A stretch of DNA of 47,063 bases from Ktedonobacteraceae bacterium (GTDB lineage: Bacteria > Chloroflexota > Ktedonobacteria > Ktedonobacterales > Ktedonobacteraceae), in contig JAFAXQ010000033.1 in assembly GCA_019240835.1 (NCBI GenBank), positions 1-47,063 on the forward strand. Direction: 5' to 3'. The translations under genes and the position numbers were made by a program. The notes beneath the pieces were generated by a model, which searched no databases, was not told the DNA's origin, and saw nothing but the letters and a program-made list of their open reading frames with translations. Each line of letters opens with the position of its first letter. Positions within the stretch are counted from its first letter, which is position 1. Of the stretch, positions 1-8,524 are shown piece after piece.

Positions 1-475
1 CAATCTGTTCAAGACACATGCGCGTCGTGGGATGTAATCCAGTGCCGAAGGCCATGCCAGGATCAAGAGTGAGCACTACCTCGTGTAGCTGGGGCTTATA
101 CTCACGCCACGATGGACGAATGACGAGGCGCTGCCCAATGTGTGTAACGTGAAAGTAGTCCTTCCAGGCACTAGCCCAATCTTGCTCATCGACAACACGC
201 GTCTGCATTGCGCTGACGAAGTGTTCTCCCAGACATGTTAAGTGCCATAGTCCCTCTTCAATGTACTGGCGCACCTCCTCTTGCTTGCCATCAATAGGCA
301 CATAGGCATGCACACTCACCGATTGCCCCGTAAGCACACGATACCCTTGTCCCTCACCGAGCAACTCGATGGGTTCTTCAATTGCCACACCGCTCGGAAT
401 GTAGCGGTTCAGTAGTTCACTCACCGACTCTACAGCCTCCAGGTGAGCCTGCACGGTTAACTCTAACCAAAGCAT
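1..475 (-). CDS. prmA: Ribosomal protein L11 methyltransferase PrmA (N-terminal part, cut by window edge)
   Basis: Reading the minus strand from ATG at 475 gives about 158 residues, open to the window edge. PrmA trimethylates ribosomal protein L11 in the cytoplasm, using S-adenosylmethionine. The first ~120 residues look like the PrmA substrate-recognition domain. They are followed by the family hallmark LDPGMAFGTGLHPTTRMCLE, the start of the SAM-binding methyltransferase domain. The ATG is preceded by AGGAGA at good spacing, which fixes the start. The rest of the catalytic domain, including the NPPY-like motif, lies outside the window. Nothing looks broken in the visible part. The GTGLHPTT signature makes the assignment secure. 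Confidence 0.93.
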   Translation of the reverse strand, partial: MLWLELTVQAHLEAVESVSELLNRYIPSGVAIEEPIELLGEGQGYRVLTGQSVSVHAYVPIDGKQEEVRQYIEEGLWHLTCLGEHFVSAMQTRVVDEQDWASAWKDYFHVTHIGQRLVIRPSWREYKPQLHEVVLTLDPGMAFGTGLHPTTRMCLEQI

Positions 476-977
476 AAAGAGTTTCTCCTATCTCGGGTCT
501 GATCGTTCCCACTCTTGAAATAATAGAATAAAGAGTACGGAAAGCGGTTGGAGATGGACCTCTACATTTGTTAATGATTTGTAGCCCTGGATTTTGACGC
601 GTTTTAGCATCGGAACACCGCCTGTTATTCTCTATCTTATCAACCTTCGCAGCTATGAAACCTATGGCCTTGCAGGTAATCTCCCCAGGTGAAAGCCCGA
701 CGGAAACGCCCCGTACAGACCGCTCCTGTAGTATAACAGGACTTGCTAGCGAATAGAACATAGCAGTATGGGCCTCCATCAGCATTATTGAAAACTAGGT
801 ATATCTGCTCTCACGTTCGGCAAGAGACATATTTACATTCATGCTCATCTGTGTCATAATTGGATGACATAGCTTGATGCTAGAAGATATATAATAGCCA
901 TCTCTTCGGCAAGGAGAAAAGGGGATGTATGCGTAAACACTCCGTGCTGAAGAGGTATACTCCCCGTAGGAGGTCTC
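476..977. other. Intergenic region upstream of prmA and the GH99-like gene
   Basis: About 500 bases lie between two divergent genes. They hold a TATAAT-like -10 at 890-895 facing the GH99-like gene, with no convincing -35 at the right distance. ORFs here on the minus strand (for example 417-785) have no recognisable motif and overlap prmA out of frame. I see no tRNA, known riboswitch core or long repeat. Confidence 0.5.
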
Positions 978-2024
978 ATGCAGAAAGTTCTGCAGATAGC
1001 GGCGGCTCTAGTCCGCCGAGTGATAGTGGCGTTATTGTTCATTGTCGTGGTGGGTGCTGTCGCAGGAAAAGCCGATAGTTTGCCCACGTATGCATATAAT
1101 ACTCATACTTCCCTTCTCCATTCATACGTCGATGTAAATCGACCCGTTCTTGCCTTCTACTATGCATGGTATAATCGCTCTGATTGGTGCTTATGCCGCA
1201 TGCCGGATCTGCCCACCACTCAGTATGACTCCTCTGACGACAACATTATTGATCAGCAGATACACTGGGCAGCCGATGCAGGCATTACGGGCTTCATTAA
1301 TTCCTGGTGGGGGCCAGGCGACAAGACTGATACCAACTTCGTGAAACTGCTCAATCATGCGGCGTCATTGCATAATCACTATTTCGCCTCGACGCTCTAT
1401 TTTGAGAGCGAAGCTCCCGCCTTGCAGGGTGAGGGCAACATCGTCAATGGCTTGCGTTACATCATTTCCCATTACAGTAACGATAGTCACTTCCTGCACT
1501 GGCACGGCAAACCAGTGCTCTTTTTCTGGAAACCGCTTGGACAGGGACGTACGCTTGCGGAGTGGGCATCGATTCGCCAACAGGTGGACCCAGGTAACCA
1601 AATGATCTGGTCGGCAGAGGGAGTCGATACGAGCCTGCTGAACGTCTTTGACGGCATCCATCTATTCAGTGCTGGCTACTGGGGTTTATTGCACGGTAAC
1701 ATAGCAGCAGTGGACCAAGAATTTCGCAATAAGGTCAATGCCTACAACAGCGCATTCGGCACGCACAAACTGTGGATGGCTGGTGTCATGCCCGGCTATG
1801 ATGACACACATATTGCTGGGCGACCGAATACATTCAAAGTGCCACGCAACAACGGCACCAATTACCACATCAGTTGGAATGCAGCTATTGCGAGCAACCC
1901 AGAGATGATAACCATCACCTCATTCAACGAGTGGTTCGAGGGGGCGATGATTGAGCCAAGTGTGACGTATCATACTATGTACCTCGACATCACGCGTACA
2001 TATACGCAGAGCTGGGGCACGTGA
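978..2024 (+). CDS. Secreted GH99-like (endo-alpha-mannosidase family) glycoside hydrolase
   Basis: A 348-residue protein with a signal peptide: RR near residues 13-14, hydrophobic core about 16-30, then AGKADS. The mature part reads like the GH99/GH71 (beta/alpha)8-barrel group: FYYAWY near residue 61, FINSWWGPG near 105, and NEWFEGAMIEP at 317-327. In characterised GH99 enzymes the corresponding NEWHEG segment holds the two catalytic glutamates spaced E-x-x-E; here they would be E318 and E321. That predicts retaining hydrolysis of mannose-containing polysaccharide outside the cell, but the substrate cannot be told from sequence. The start is fixed by AGGAGG seven bases upstream of ATG 978. 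It is a single-gene unit with no transporter or other glycosidase next to it. Confidence 0.78.
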   Translation: MQKVLQIAAALVRRVIVALLFIVVVGAVAGKADSLPTYAYNTHTSLLHSYVDVNRPVLAFYYAWYNRSDWCLCRMPDLPTTQYDSSDDNIIDQQIHWAADAGITGFINSWWGPGDKTDTNFVKLLNHAASLHNHYFASTLYFESEAPALQGEGNIVNGLRYIISHYSNDSHFLHWHGKPVLFFWKPLGQGRTLAEWASIRQQVDPGNQMIWSAEGVDTSLLNVFDGIHLFSAGYWGLLHGNIAAVDQEFRNKVNAYNSAFGTHKLWMAGVMPGYDDTHIAGRPNTFKVPRNNGTNYHISWNAAIASNPEMITITSFNEWFEGAMIEPSVTYHTMYLDITRTYTQSWGT

Positions 2025-2152
2025 TACAACGTTGGCTCATTTAGAACAAGTGAAAGCAAATATGGTCGCGGCTCTGGCGAGATCATGTTTGCTTCCACTT
2101 GTGGAGAAGTTCTACATTAGTATTTTTATTTCGTATTGCAATACTATGCTTA

Positions 2153-2181
2153 TTGACACACAAGTCAAATCGGCATACTAT
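2153..2181 (+). promoter_or_regulatory. Sigma-70-type promoter for the HEPN gene
   Basis: TTGACA at 2153-2158 and TACTAT at 2176-2181 are separated by exactly 17 bases, close to consensus. It points at the HEPN gene (start 2302). The transcript would begin with a ~110-base leader containing the REP-like hairpin. Confidence 0.65.
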
Positions 2182-2201
2182 GTCTGTGATGACAAGAGTC
2201 A

Positions 2202-2274
2202 GGGTGACCGCAAGGGCCGCCCCTGCGATGCATATGTATGGATCTTGTAGCGGTGACCCTTGCGGTCGCCCCCT
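2202..2274. repeat. REP-like inverted repeat with GCAA-loop units
   Basis: Two near-identical ~22-base units lie head to head at 2202-2225 and 2250-2274, separated by ~24 bases. Each unit contains GACC-GCAA-GGG, so it can fold alone into a short stem closed by a GNRA tetraloop. The two can also pair with each other as one long hairpin. From memory, units of the GCGACCGCAAGGGTCGC type recur in Ktedonobacter genomes as an interspersed repeat. The element lies between the promoter at 2153 and the HEPN start, so it is in the 5' leader. Confidence 0.65.
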
Positions 2275-2301
2275 ATAGACCGACGCCCTATGGAGTACGC
2301 C

Positions 2302-2847
2302 ATGCCTTACGACGAGAACGAGGATGATATAGAGCGGCTTCTTATAGAGGATGTTACACTGTATGACACTGCAGAGTCGTCAACCTCTCGCAGTATTGCG
2401 CAGCAAGGAGACGAGGATGAGACGTCGGACAACACCCTAGATACTGCCTTAAACGGGGATGTGCAGGCAGCATTAGCGCTTTTCGCTGAAGCGGCACAGG
2501 ATCTGGCGACGGCGGGAGTGGAGCTTGGCCTAGGACGTCACTTCGCTTGTGTGGATTACTGCAATCAGGCAGTGGAAAAGGCGGCTCAGTCAGTGAGCTT
2601 ATTGCGCTTCGGACATCGTTCGATGTATGACCATGACCTACGTACGCTAGGAGCCAAAGTAGGCGCTCCAGTAGTAATTCAGGACGAGATGGCGCGTTTG
2701 ACGCCCTTTCATCCCGAAGCTTTCTACGCTGATACTCCACCCGAAGAAGCCGATGAAGTCATCAGTGCAGAACAGGCGAGTAGCTATCTTCAGAGCACAC
2801 GTAGTGTAATGCGTTGGACAAAAAGCATTGTACTACGTATGCTATAG
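2302..2847 (+). CDS. HEPN-domain protein
   Basis: A 181-residue soluble protein. Residues 1-50 are acidic and probably disordered. Residues ~53-165 read as a HEPN helical bundle: A-x4-DLATAGVELGLGRHFACVDYCNQAVEKAAQ, then HDLRTLG at 111-117. HEPN proteins of this kind are nucleotide-binding or RNase components, often paired with a minimal nucleotidyltransferase (MNT). No MNT gene is adjacent. R106 and H111 fall in R-x4-H spacing, the form of the HEPN RNase motif, but they sit at the HDL segment and may be fortuitous. ATG 2302 is preferred over 2290 or 2260 because GGAG lies six bases upstream. ppdK follows 94 bases downstream, so the two could be cotranscribed. Confidence 0.7.
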   Translation: MPYDENEDDIERLLIEDVTLYDTAESSTSRSIAQQGDEDETSDNTLDTALNGDVQAALALFAEAAQDLATAGVELGLGRHFACVDYCNQAVEKAAQSVSLLRFGHRSMYDHDLRTLGAKVGAPVVIQDEMARLTPFHPEAFYADTPPEEADEVISAEQASSYLQSTRSVMRWTKSIVLRML

Positions 2848-2941
2848 CTATTCAACAAGAGGTACAGGGGACAGTTATCCCCACTTACACCCTTCTTCAC
2901 TACCCCCACAGGGGGCGAGAAAGGACTTTGGAGGATATTTC

Positions 2942-5722
2942 ATGACGCAACAGATTACCCATGAGGGGTTGGATGAAGTGGTTCAGCAGTCACCACATAA
3001 ATGGGTATACCTTTTCAGCGAAGGCAACGCTAAGATGCGCGACCTGCTCGGCGGCAAAGGTGCTGGTGTGGCGGAGATGACAAATGCAGGTCTACCGGTT
3101 CCCCCTGGTTTCACCATCACCACCGAAGCCTGCAACACCTATTATGAAGCTGATAAGCAGTTTCCCCAGGGTATGTGGCAACAGGCCCTGGAGGCGCTGA
3201 AGATAGTTGAGCAGCAGACAGACAAGGGTTTTGGAAAGAAAGAGAACCCGCTGCTGGTCTCTGTTCGCTCCGGCGCAAAGTTCTCAATGCCAGGGATGAT
3301 GGATACCGTGCTCAACCTGGGTATTAATGACGAGACAGTGCAAGGACTCGTAGCCCTCACAGGTAATGAGCGCTTCGCTTATGACGCCTATCGTCGTTTC
3401 ATTCAGATGTTCAGCAAGACTGTGCTTAATGCTGATCCCCATGCATTCGAGCAGGTGCTTGAGCGCTACAAAAAAGAGGCCAACATTAAGAGTGATGCCG
3501 AGATACCCGCCGCTGCATTGAAGCAGTTAGTAGTCGAGTTCAAGCAGATTGCCGAGCACCAGTCCGGTCACCCTTTTCCCACCGATGTCTATGAGCAGCT
3601 CCACAAAGCCATTGAGGCTGTTTTCTCTTCCTGGAACAATAAGCGTGCTATCGATTACCGCAACTTCAACAAAATTCCTCACCATCTAGGTACTGCTGTC
3701 AATGTGCAGAGCATGGTTTTTGGCAACATGGGTAATGACAGCGGCACCGGTGTAGCGTTTACACGCAGCCCTACCACGGGTGAGAAGCAATTGTATGGTG
3801 AGTATCTGCTCAATGCCCAAGGCGAAGACGTAGTAGCTGGAACGCGGACCCCCTCAAAGATCGAGCGTCTGCAAGAGGAGTTGCCCCATGTCTACCAGCA
3901 GTTCCAGCAGACTGCCGAGCGTCTTGAGCGTCACTATCGTGATATGCAGGATCTGGAGTTCACCGTAGAGAAAGGACGTCTCTACATGCTCCAGACGCGC
4001 TCGGGCAAGCGCAATGCACAGGCAGCCGTCAAAGTCGCTATTGACATGGTCGCTGAAGGGCTTATTGACAAGCAGGAGGCCGTAAAGCGCGTTGAGCCAG
4101 TGCAGGTCTATCACCTGTTGCTGCCGCGCTTTGATGAAGAAGAGAAGAAGAAAGCTACTGACGCAGGGCGTCTGCTGGCCAAAGGCTTGAATGCTTCTCC
4201 TGGTGCCGCCTATGGCAAGGCTGTCTTCGACGCAGACCGCGCCGAGGAGATGGGCAAGGCAAAAATCCCCGTGGTGCTGGTACGCCCAGAAACTAGCCCC
4301 GATGATGTTCACGGTATGCTCGTTGCCAAGGGCGTGCTCACCGCACGCGGTGGCGCTACCAGCCATGCTGCAGTGGTTGCGCGTGGACTTGGTCTGCCTT
4401 GTGTCGCCGGAACTGAAGGTATTCGGGTTGACGAGGCTGAGCGCCTCTTCCGCGTCATTGGTACCGATAAAGTGATTCGCGAGGGTGATGAAATTTCTAT
4501 CGATGGTGCTTCAGGCGAAATCTTCGCAGGCACAATTCCTACAGTTGCCCCCGATTTCGATAAAGAAGTGGACTTGAAAAAGCTGCTGAGTTGGGCCGAC
4601 TCCTATCGTCGCCTGCAAGTATGGGCCAACGCAGACTACCCACGCGATGCTAAACGCGCCATAGATTTCGGAGCTGAAGGCATTGGCCTATGCCGTACCG
4701 AGCACATGTTCATGGAGCAGGAGCGCTTGCCCATTGTGCGCAAGATGATTCTGGCTAAGACAAAGCAAGAGCGTCAGGCTGCACTTGACCAATTGCTGCC
4801 TTTTCAGCGCAGCGACTTCAAGGGCATCTTCGAGACCATGATCAATCCCAAGGTCGGTGAAGGCTATCCCGTAGTGATTCGCTTGATCGACCCACCACTG
4901 CACGAGTTCCTGCCATCCTACGAAGAAGTGCTCGTTGAGGTGACCAAACTGGAGATGAGCGGCGCTGATCCACAGCAGCTCAAGGAGAAGCGCGAGCTAC
5001 TCGAAACCGTGGACAACATGCGCGAGCAGAACCCCATGCTCGGCTTGCGCGGCTGCCGACTGGGCCTGATCTTCCCAGAGATCAATGTCATGCAGACACG
5101 CGCTATTCTTGAAGCAGCACTCGAACTGGCTAAAGAGGGCAAAAAGATACAGCCCAAGATCATGATTCCGCTCGTTAGCCATGCCAATGAGTTGAAAGAA
5201 GTGCGCCGTCAACTCGAAGCCGTTGCTAAAGAGGTTGCAGGTGAAGCAGGCAGTGCTATCGAGTATAAGTTCGGCACTATGATCGAACTGCCGCGAGCTG
5301 CCCTCCTCGCCGACCAGCTCGCCCCGGTGGCCGATTTTTTCAGCTTCGGCACCAACGATCTCACACAGACGACCTTCGGCATTAGCCGCGATGATGCCGA
5401 TCGGACGTTCCTACTGCGCTACGTCGAGGGTCTAGAAGAGCCGGGCCTCAAGGAAAAAGTTAGAATTTTTCCCACCCATCCCTTTCAAGTGGTTGACCGC
5501 GAAGGCGTTGGTCAGCTTGTGCGCATGGCAGTAGAGAAGGGACGCAAGGCGAAAGAGCATCTCGAACTAGGCATCTGTGGTGAACATGGTGGAGACCCAG
5601 ACAGCATTGAATTCTTTCACATGATCGGGATGGACTACGTGAGCTGCTCTCCCTTCCGTGTTCCTATCGCTCGTCTGGCCGCAGCCCAGGCAGCCTTGAG
5701 CCACCAGGAGCAAGACAAATAA
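2942..5722 (+). CDS. ppdK: Pyruvate, phosphate dikinase
   Basis: A 926-residue protein, slightly longer than the usual 870-900. It interconverts pyruvate + ATP + Pi with PEP + AMP + PPi in the cytoplasm, linking glycolysis and gluconeogenesis. The N-terminal ATP-grasp domain (~20-370) contains LLGGKGAGVAEM and VSVRSGAKFSMPGMMDTVLNLG. The swivelling domain holds the phosphorylated histidine H475 in GGATSHAAVVARG. The C-terminal TIM barrel (~540-920) has GIGLCRTEHMF, SFGTNDLTQ and C879 in GICGEHGGDP, the PEP/pyruvate-site acid. ATG 2942 is chosen over earlier in-frame codons because GGAGG lies eight bases upstream and residue numbering then fits the family. Two small GC hairpins (2867-2882, 2903-2915) lie in the leader. 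All key residues are present. Confidence 0.96.
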   Translation: MTQQITHEGLDEVVQQSPHKWVYLFSEGNAKMRDLLGGKGAGVAEMTNAGLPVPPGFTITTEACNTYYEADKQFPQGMWQQALEALKIVEQQTDKGFGKKENPLLVSVRSGAKFSMPGMMDTVLNLGINDETVQGLVALTGNERFAYDAYRRFIQMFSKTVLNADPHAFEQVLERYKKEANIKSDAEIPAAALKQLVVEFKQIAEHQSGHPFPTDVYEQLHKAIEAVFSSWNNKRAIDYRNFNKIPHHLGTAVNVQSMVFGNMGNDSGTGVAFTRSPTTGEKQLYGEYLLNAQGEDVVAGTRTPSKIERLQEELPHVYQQFQQTAERLERHYRDMQDLEFTVEKGRLYMLQTRSGKRNAQAAVKVAIDMVAEGLIDKQEAVKRVEPVQVYHLLLPRFDEEEKKKATDAGRLLAKGLNASPGAAYGKAVFDADRAEEMGKAKIPVVLVRPETSPDDVHGMLVAKGVLTARGGATSHAAVVARGLGLPCVAGTEGIRVDEAERLFRVIGTDKVIREGDEISIDGASGEIFAGTIPTVAPDFDKEVDLKKLLSWADSYRRLQVWANADYPRDAKRAIDFGAEGIGLCRTEHMFMEQERLPIVRKMILAKTKQERQAALDQLLPFQRSDFKGIFETMINPKVGEGYPVVIRLIDPPLHEFLPSYEEVLVEVTKLEMSGADPQQLKEKRELLETVDNMREQNPMLGLRGCRLGLIFPEINVMQTRAILEAALELAKEGKKIQPKIMIPLVSHANELKEVRRQLEAVAKEVAGEAGSAIEYKFGTMIELPRAALLADQLAPVADFFSFGTNDLTQTTFGISRDDADRTFLLRYVEGLEEPGLKEKVRIFPTHPFQVVDREGVGQLVRMAVEKGRKAKEHLELGICGEHGGDPDSIEFFHMIGMDYVSCSPFRVPIARLAAAQAALSHQEQDK

Positions 5723-5732
5723 AATAGCTAGT

Positions 5733-5763
5733 GTGCTATGAAATGTACATTGTTTCATAGCAC
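5733..5763. terminator. Bidirectional hairpin terminator between convergent genes
   Basis: GTGCTATGAAA at 5733-5743 pairs perfectly with TTTCATAGCAC at 5753-5763 across a 9-base loop. It fills the 44-base gap between the convergent ppdK (ends 5722) and the GH63-like gene (ends 5767). The A/T-rich base of the loop side would serve as a partial U tract in either direction. Confidence 0.7.
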
Positions 5764-5766
5764 CAG

Positions 5767-8454
5767 TTATTCATCCTCCGTGTGTCCGGGCACGTCATAC
5801 AGGAGCCGAGCTACAAGAGATGTCCAGCCCGTTTGGTGGCTGGCTCCTAAGCCTTTGCCGTTATCTCCGTGAAAGTATTCATAGAAGAGGGTGAGGTTGC
5901 GCCAGTTGGGGTCTGTAGCATAGCGTTCATCCTCTCCACACCAGGGCCTTTTGCCTTGGTCGTTAGGCAGAAAGATACTGACTAGACGCTTGGAGATGTC
6001 ATGAGCCACCTCGCCAAGCGTCATCATCTGACCTGATCCCGTTGGACATTCGACCTTGAGCGTGTCGCCATAGAAATGATGATAGCGCTCCAGGGCTTCG
6101 ATGAGAATGTAGTTGACAGGGAACCAAATGGGACCGCGCCAGTTGGAATTACCGCCGAAGAGGCCCGTGGTTGACTCGCCTGGCATGTACGAGATACGGA
6201 ACTCCTCACCGCCTAATTTGAACACGTAGGGATGCTCCAGGTACACACGTGACAGAGCACGGATACCGTATGGAGAGAGAAACTCGTTCTCGTCGAGCAG
6301 ATAGTGCAAGACGCGGACAAGATGACTACGTGATGGAATAGCTAGCAGGCGATGACTGCTCTTGTGTGCTCCACCACCGACCATATACGAGATATGCTGA
6401 GACAGGTCTTTGCGGTTTTCAAGAAACCAGTTCATACGCTTATGGAAACCAGGAAGCGAGTCGATGATGTCCCCTTCTAGAACCTCAACGGCGCACAAAG
6501 GGATTAGCCCGACTATCGAACGTACGCGCAAGGGCATAGTCTGACCGTCGACCAGGAGCTGATCATAGTAGAAGCCATCGTGCCTGTCCCACAATCCTCC
6601 GGAACCTATAGAGTTCATCGCATCGACGATAGAGACAAAATGTTCAAAGAATTTGGAGGCGACATCCTCATACGCGTGATCCTCAGACGCCAGTTCAAGC
6701 GCTATCGAGAGCATGGTGACACAATAGAAGGCCATCCATGCTGTCCCATCGGCCTGCTCCAATTGTCCTCCATTAGGCAACGGCTGTGAGCGGTCAAACA
6801 GGCCGACGTTGTCCAGGCCGAGGAAGCCACCTGCGAACAGGTGCTTACCAGTGATATCCTTGCGGTTGACCCACCACGTGAAGGTGAGCAGCAACTTCTG
6901 GAAGGTGCGCTCTAGGAAGAGGCGATCACGCTGGCCACGCGCACCCGTTATCTTGTAGACACGCCAGCAGGCCCAGGCATGCACAGGCGGGTTCACGTCC
7001 GAGAAGGCAAATTCATAGGCTGGAATTTCCCCATTGGGGTGCATGTACCACTCGCGCAGCAGCAGAATAAGTTGCTCTTTGGCGAAGTCGGGGTCAATAC
7101 GCGAGAAGGGTAGCATGTGAAAAGAGAGATCCCACGCTGCGTACCACGGATATTCCCATTTATCGGGTATAGAGAGGACATCGCGATTAAACAGATGCAT
7201 CCAGTCATGATTGCGCCCGTTCCACCTGCTGTCAGGAGGTGGAGGTTGAGTTGGATCACCTTTGAGCCATATCATGACATCGTAGTTATAGAACTGTTTG
7301 CTCCACAGTAGTCCGGCGTATGCCTGCCTTCTGATACACAGCATCTCATTGCTGAGATTAGGTGGTGACTTGGCCTTATAGAATAGATCAGCCTCGTGCA
7401 TACGTGCGGTGAAGATGCGCTCAAATCCGTCACCGAAAGGCTCCTCCTGTACCTCGTTGTGCGCAGTGAGGCGCAGGCGCACGGTGACGCTGCCCTCAGC
7501 AGGAACGATTCGTTGATAATAGACTGCCGCCTTCGTCCCCAGGTTATTAGGATTAACAGCCTCTTTATGCCCATATATGACATACTCGTGAAAGGCGTCC
7601 TTCACATATGGACTGGCATTTGCGGCACCAAAGAGCCTGGCCACATTCGTCTCATTATTGGTGAAGAGGAAGGTTGGCCCGCTATCCGTCTCTGGATGCT
7701 CCACGCCGAAGCGAAACGTGCCGAGCGTATTATGCTCGGCCAGTAGGGCACCGTCCCCCGTCTCGCGCATCTGTGGCTGGGGTCCATATCCCTCGCCACT
7801 CTGGCCCCACATCCAAGTATTACGAAACCAGAGTGTGGGGAGCAGGTGGATCACTGCGGCCTCGGAGGCCCGATTGGCCACGGTGATGCGAATCAGGATG
7901 TCGTCGGGCGAGGCTTTGGCATATTCGGCGAAGACGTCGAAGTAGCAATTGTGGTCGAAAATGCCCGTGTCGGTGAGCTCGAACTCTGGGTCTTTTCTGC
8001 TACGCCGACGATTCTCCTCGATCAGCCACGTGTAGGGAAATGCCGCTTGCGGATATTTATACAGGGCCTTCATATAGGAATGCGTGGGCGTGGAGTCCAG
8101 ATAAAAGTAGCACTCCTTGACATCCTCACCGTGGTTGCCCTCTAGCCCCGTAAGTCCAAAGAGGCGCTCTTTGAGAATAGGATCCTGCCCGTTCCACAGA
8201 GCGAGCGCGAAGCACAGACGACACTCGCGGTCACAGATGCCCAAAAGACCATCTTCGCCCCAGCGGTAGACACGGCTACGCGCATGGTCGTGCGGGAAAT
8301 AGTCCCAGACTGACCCATCTGCTGAGTAGTCTTCGCGCACGGTTGCCCATTGCCGCTCGGACAGGTACGATCCCCAGCGCTTCCAGTTGTGGACCCGTTG
8401 CGCGTCCTCGGCCAGACGTTGCTCCTCGGCAGTCAATGTGGGCGTTTGCGTCAC
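5767..8454 (-). CDS. GH63 / MGH1-type glycoside hydrolase
   Basis: An 895-residue cytoplasmic protein; no signal peptide is seen. It resembles the large bacterial GH63-like glucosidase/mannosylglycerate-hydrolase (MGH1-type) proteins with an (alpha/alpha)6 barrel. N-terminal YFPHDHARSRVYRWGEDGL (from ~52) and FALALWNGQDPILKERLFGL are typical, as are WEYPWYAAWDLSFHMLPFSRIDP mid-protein, NWRGPIWFPVNYILIEAL, and the C-terminal GASHQTGWTSLVARLL. The likely role is hydrolysis of an alpha-glucoside, such as glycogen- or compatible-solute-derived sugar; the exact substrate is unknown. The start is GTG at 8454, preceded by AAGGAGA eight bases away. The length is normal for the group and I see no frameshift. 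The SDR gene lies 70 bases upstream on the same strand. Confidence 0.85.
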   Translation of the reverse strand: MTQTPTLTAEEQRLAEDAQRVHNWKRWGSYLSERQWATVREDYSADGSVWDYFPHDHARSRVYRWGEDGLLGICDRECRLCFALALWNGQDPILKERLFGLTGLEGNHGEDVKECYFYLDSTPTHSYMKALYKYPQAAFPYTWLIEENRRRSRKDPEFELTDTGIFDHNCYFDVFAEYAKASPDDILIRITVANRASEAAVIHLLPTLWFRNTWMWGQSGEGYGPQPQMRETGDGALLAEHNTLGTFRFGVEHPETDSGPTFLFTNNETNVARLFGAANASPYVKDAFHEYVIYGHKEAVNPNNLGTKAAVYYQRIVPAEGSVTVRLRLTAHNEVQEEPFGDGFERIFTARMHEADLFYKAKSPPNLSNEMLCIRRQAYAGLLWSKQFYNYDVMIWLKGDPTQPPPPDSRWNGRNHDWMHLFNRDVLSIPDKWEYPWYAAWDLSFHMLPFSRIDPDFAKEQLILLLREWYMHPNGEIPAYEFAFSDVNPPVHAWACWRVYKITGARGQRDRLFLERTFQKLLLTFTWWVNRKDITGKHLFAGGFLGLDNVGLFDRSQPLPNGGQLEQADGTAWMAFYCVTMLSIALELASEDHAYEDVASKFFEHFVSIVDAMNSIGSGGLWDRHDGFYYDQLLVDGQTMPLRVRSIVGLIPLCAVEVLEGDIIDSLPGFHKRMNWFLENRKDLSQHISYMVGGGAHKSSHRLLAIPSRSHLVRVLHYLLDENEFLSPYGIRALSRVYLEHPYVFKLGGEEFRISYMPGESTTGLFGGNSNWRGPIWFPVNYILIEALERYHHFYGDTLKVECPTGSGQMMTLGEVAHDISKRLVSIFLPNDQGKRPWCGEDERYATDPNWRNLTLFYEYFHGDNGKGLGASHQTGWTSLVARLLYDVPGHTEDE

Positions 8455-8524
8455 TGCTAGCTTCTCCTTTAAATAATAGGAAAGACTGCGATTGCTTTCA
8501 TGCCTCGCTTCTTTCTTTAGGTAA

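Noticed and set aside
417-785. 122-codon minus-strand ORF
   Set aside because: It overlaps the prmA start on the same strand in another frame, lacks a ribosome binding site at its first ATG, and shows no recognisable motif.
476-977. Riboswitch or structured RNA upstream of prmA
   Set aside because: A GC-rich stretch near 680-720 looked structured, but no TPP, cobalamin, glycine, SAM or c-di-GMP core could be matched.
854-1087. 77-codon minus-strand ORF
   Set aside because: It runs antisense to the signal peptide of the GH99-like gene, which has a much stronger start.
2032-2250. 72-codon plus-strand ORF after the GH99-like gene
   Set aside because: It runs through a consensus promoter and one arm of the REP-like repeat, and has no ribosome binding site.
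7396-8145. Plus-strand ORFs of 95-116 codons opposite the GH63-like gene
   Set aside because: Antisense to a full-length gene with strong family motifs.
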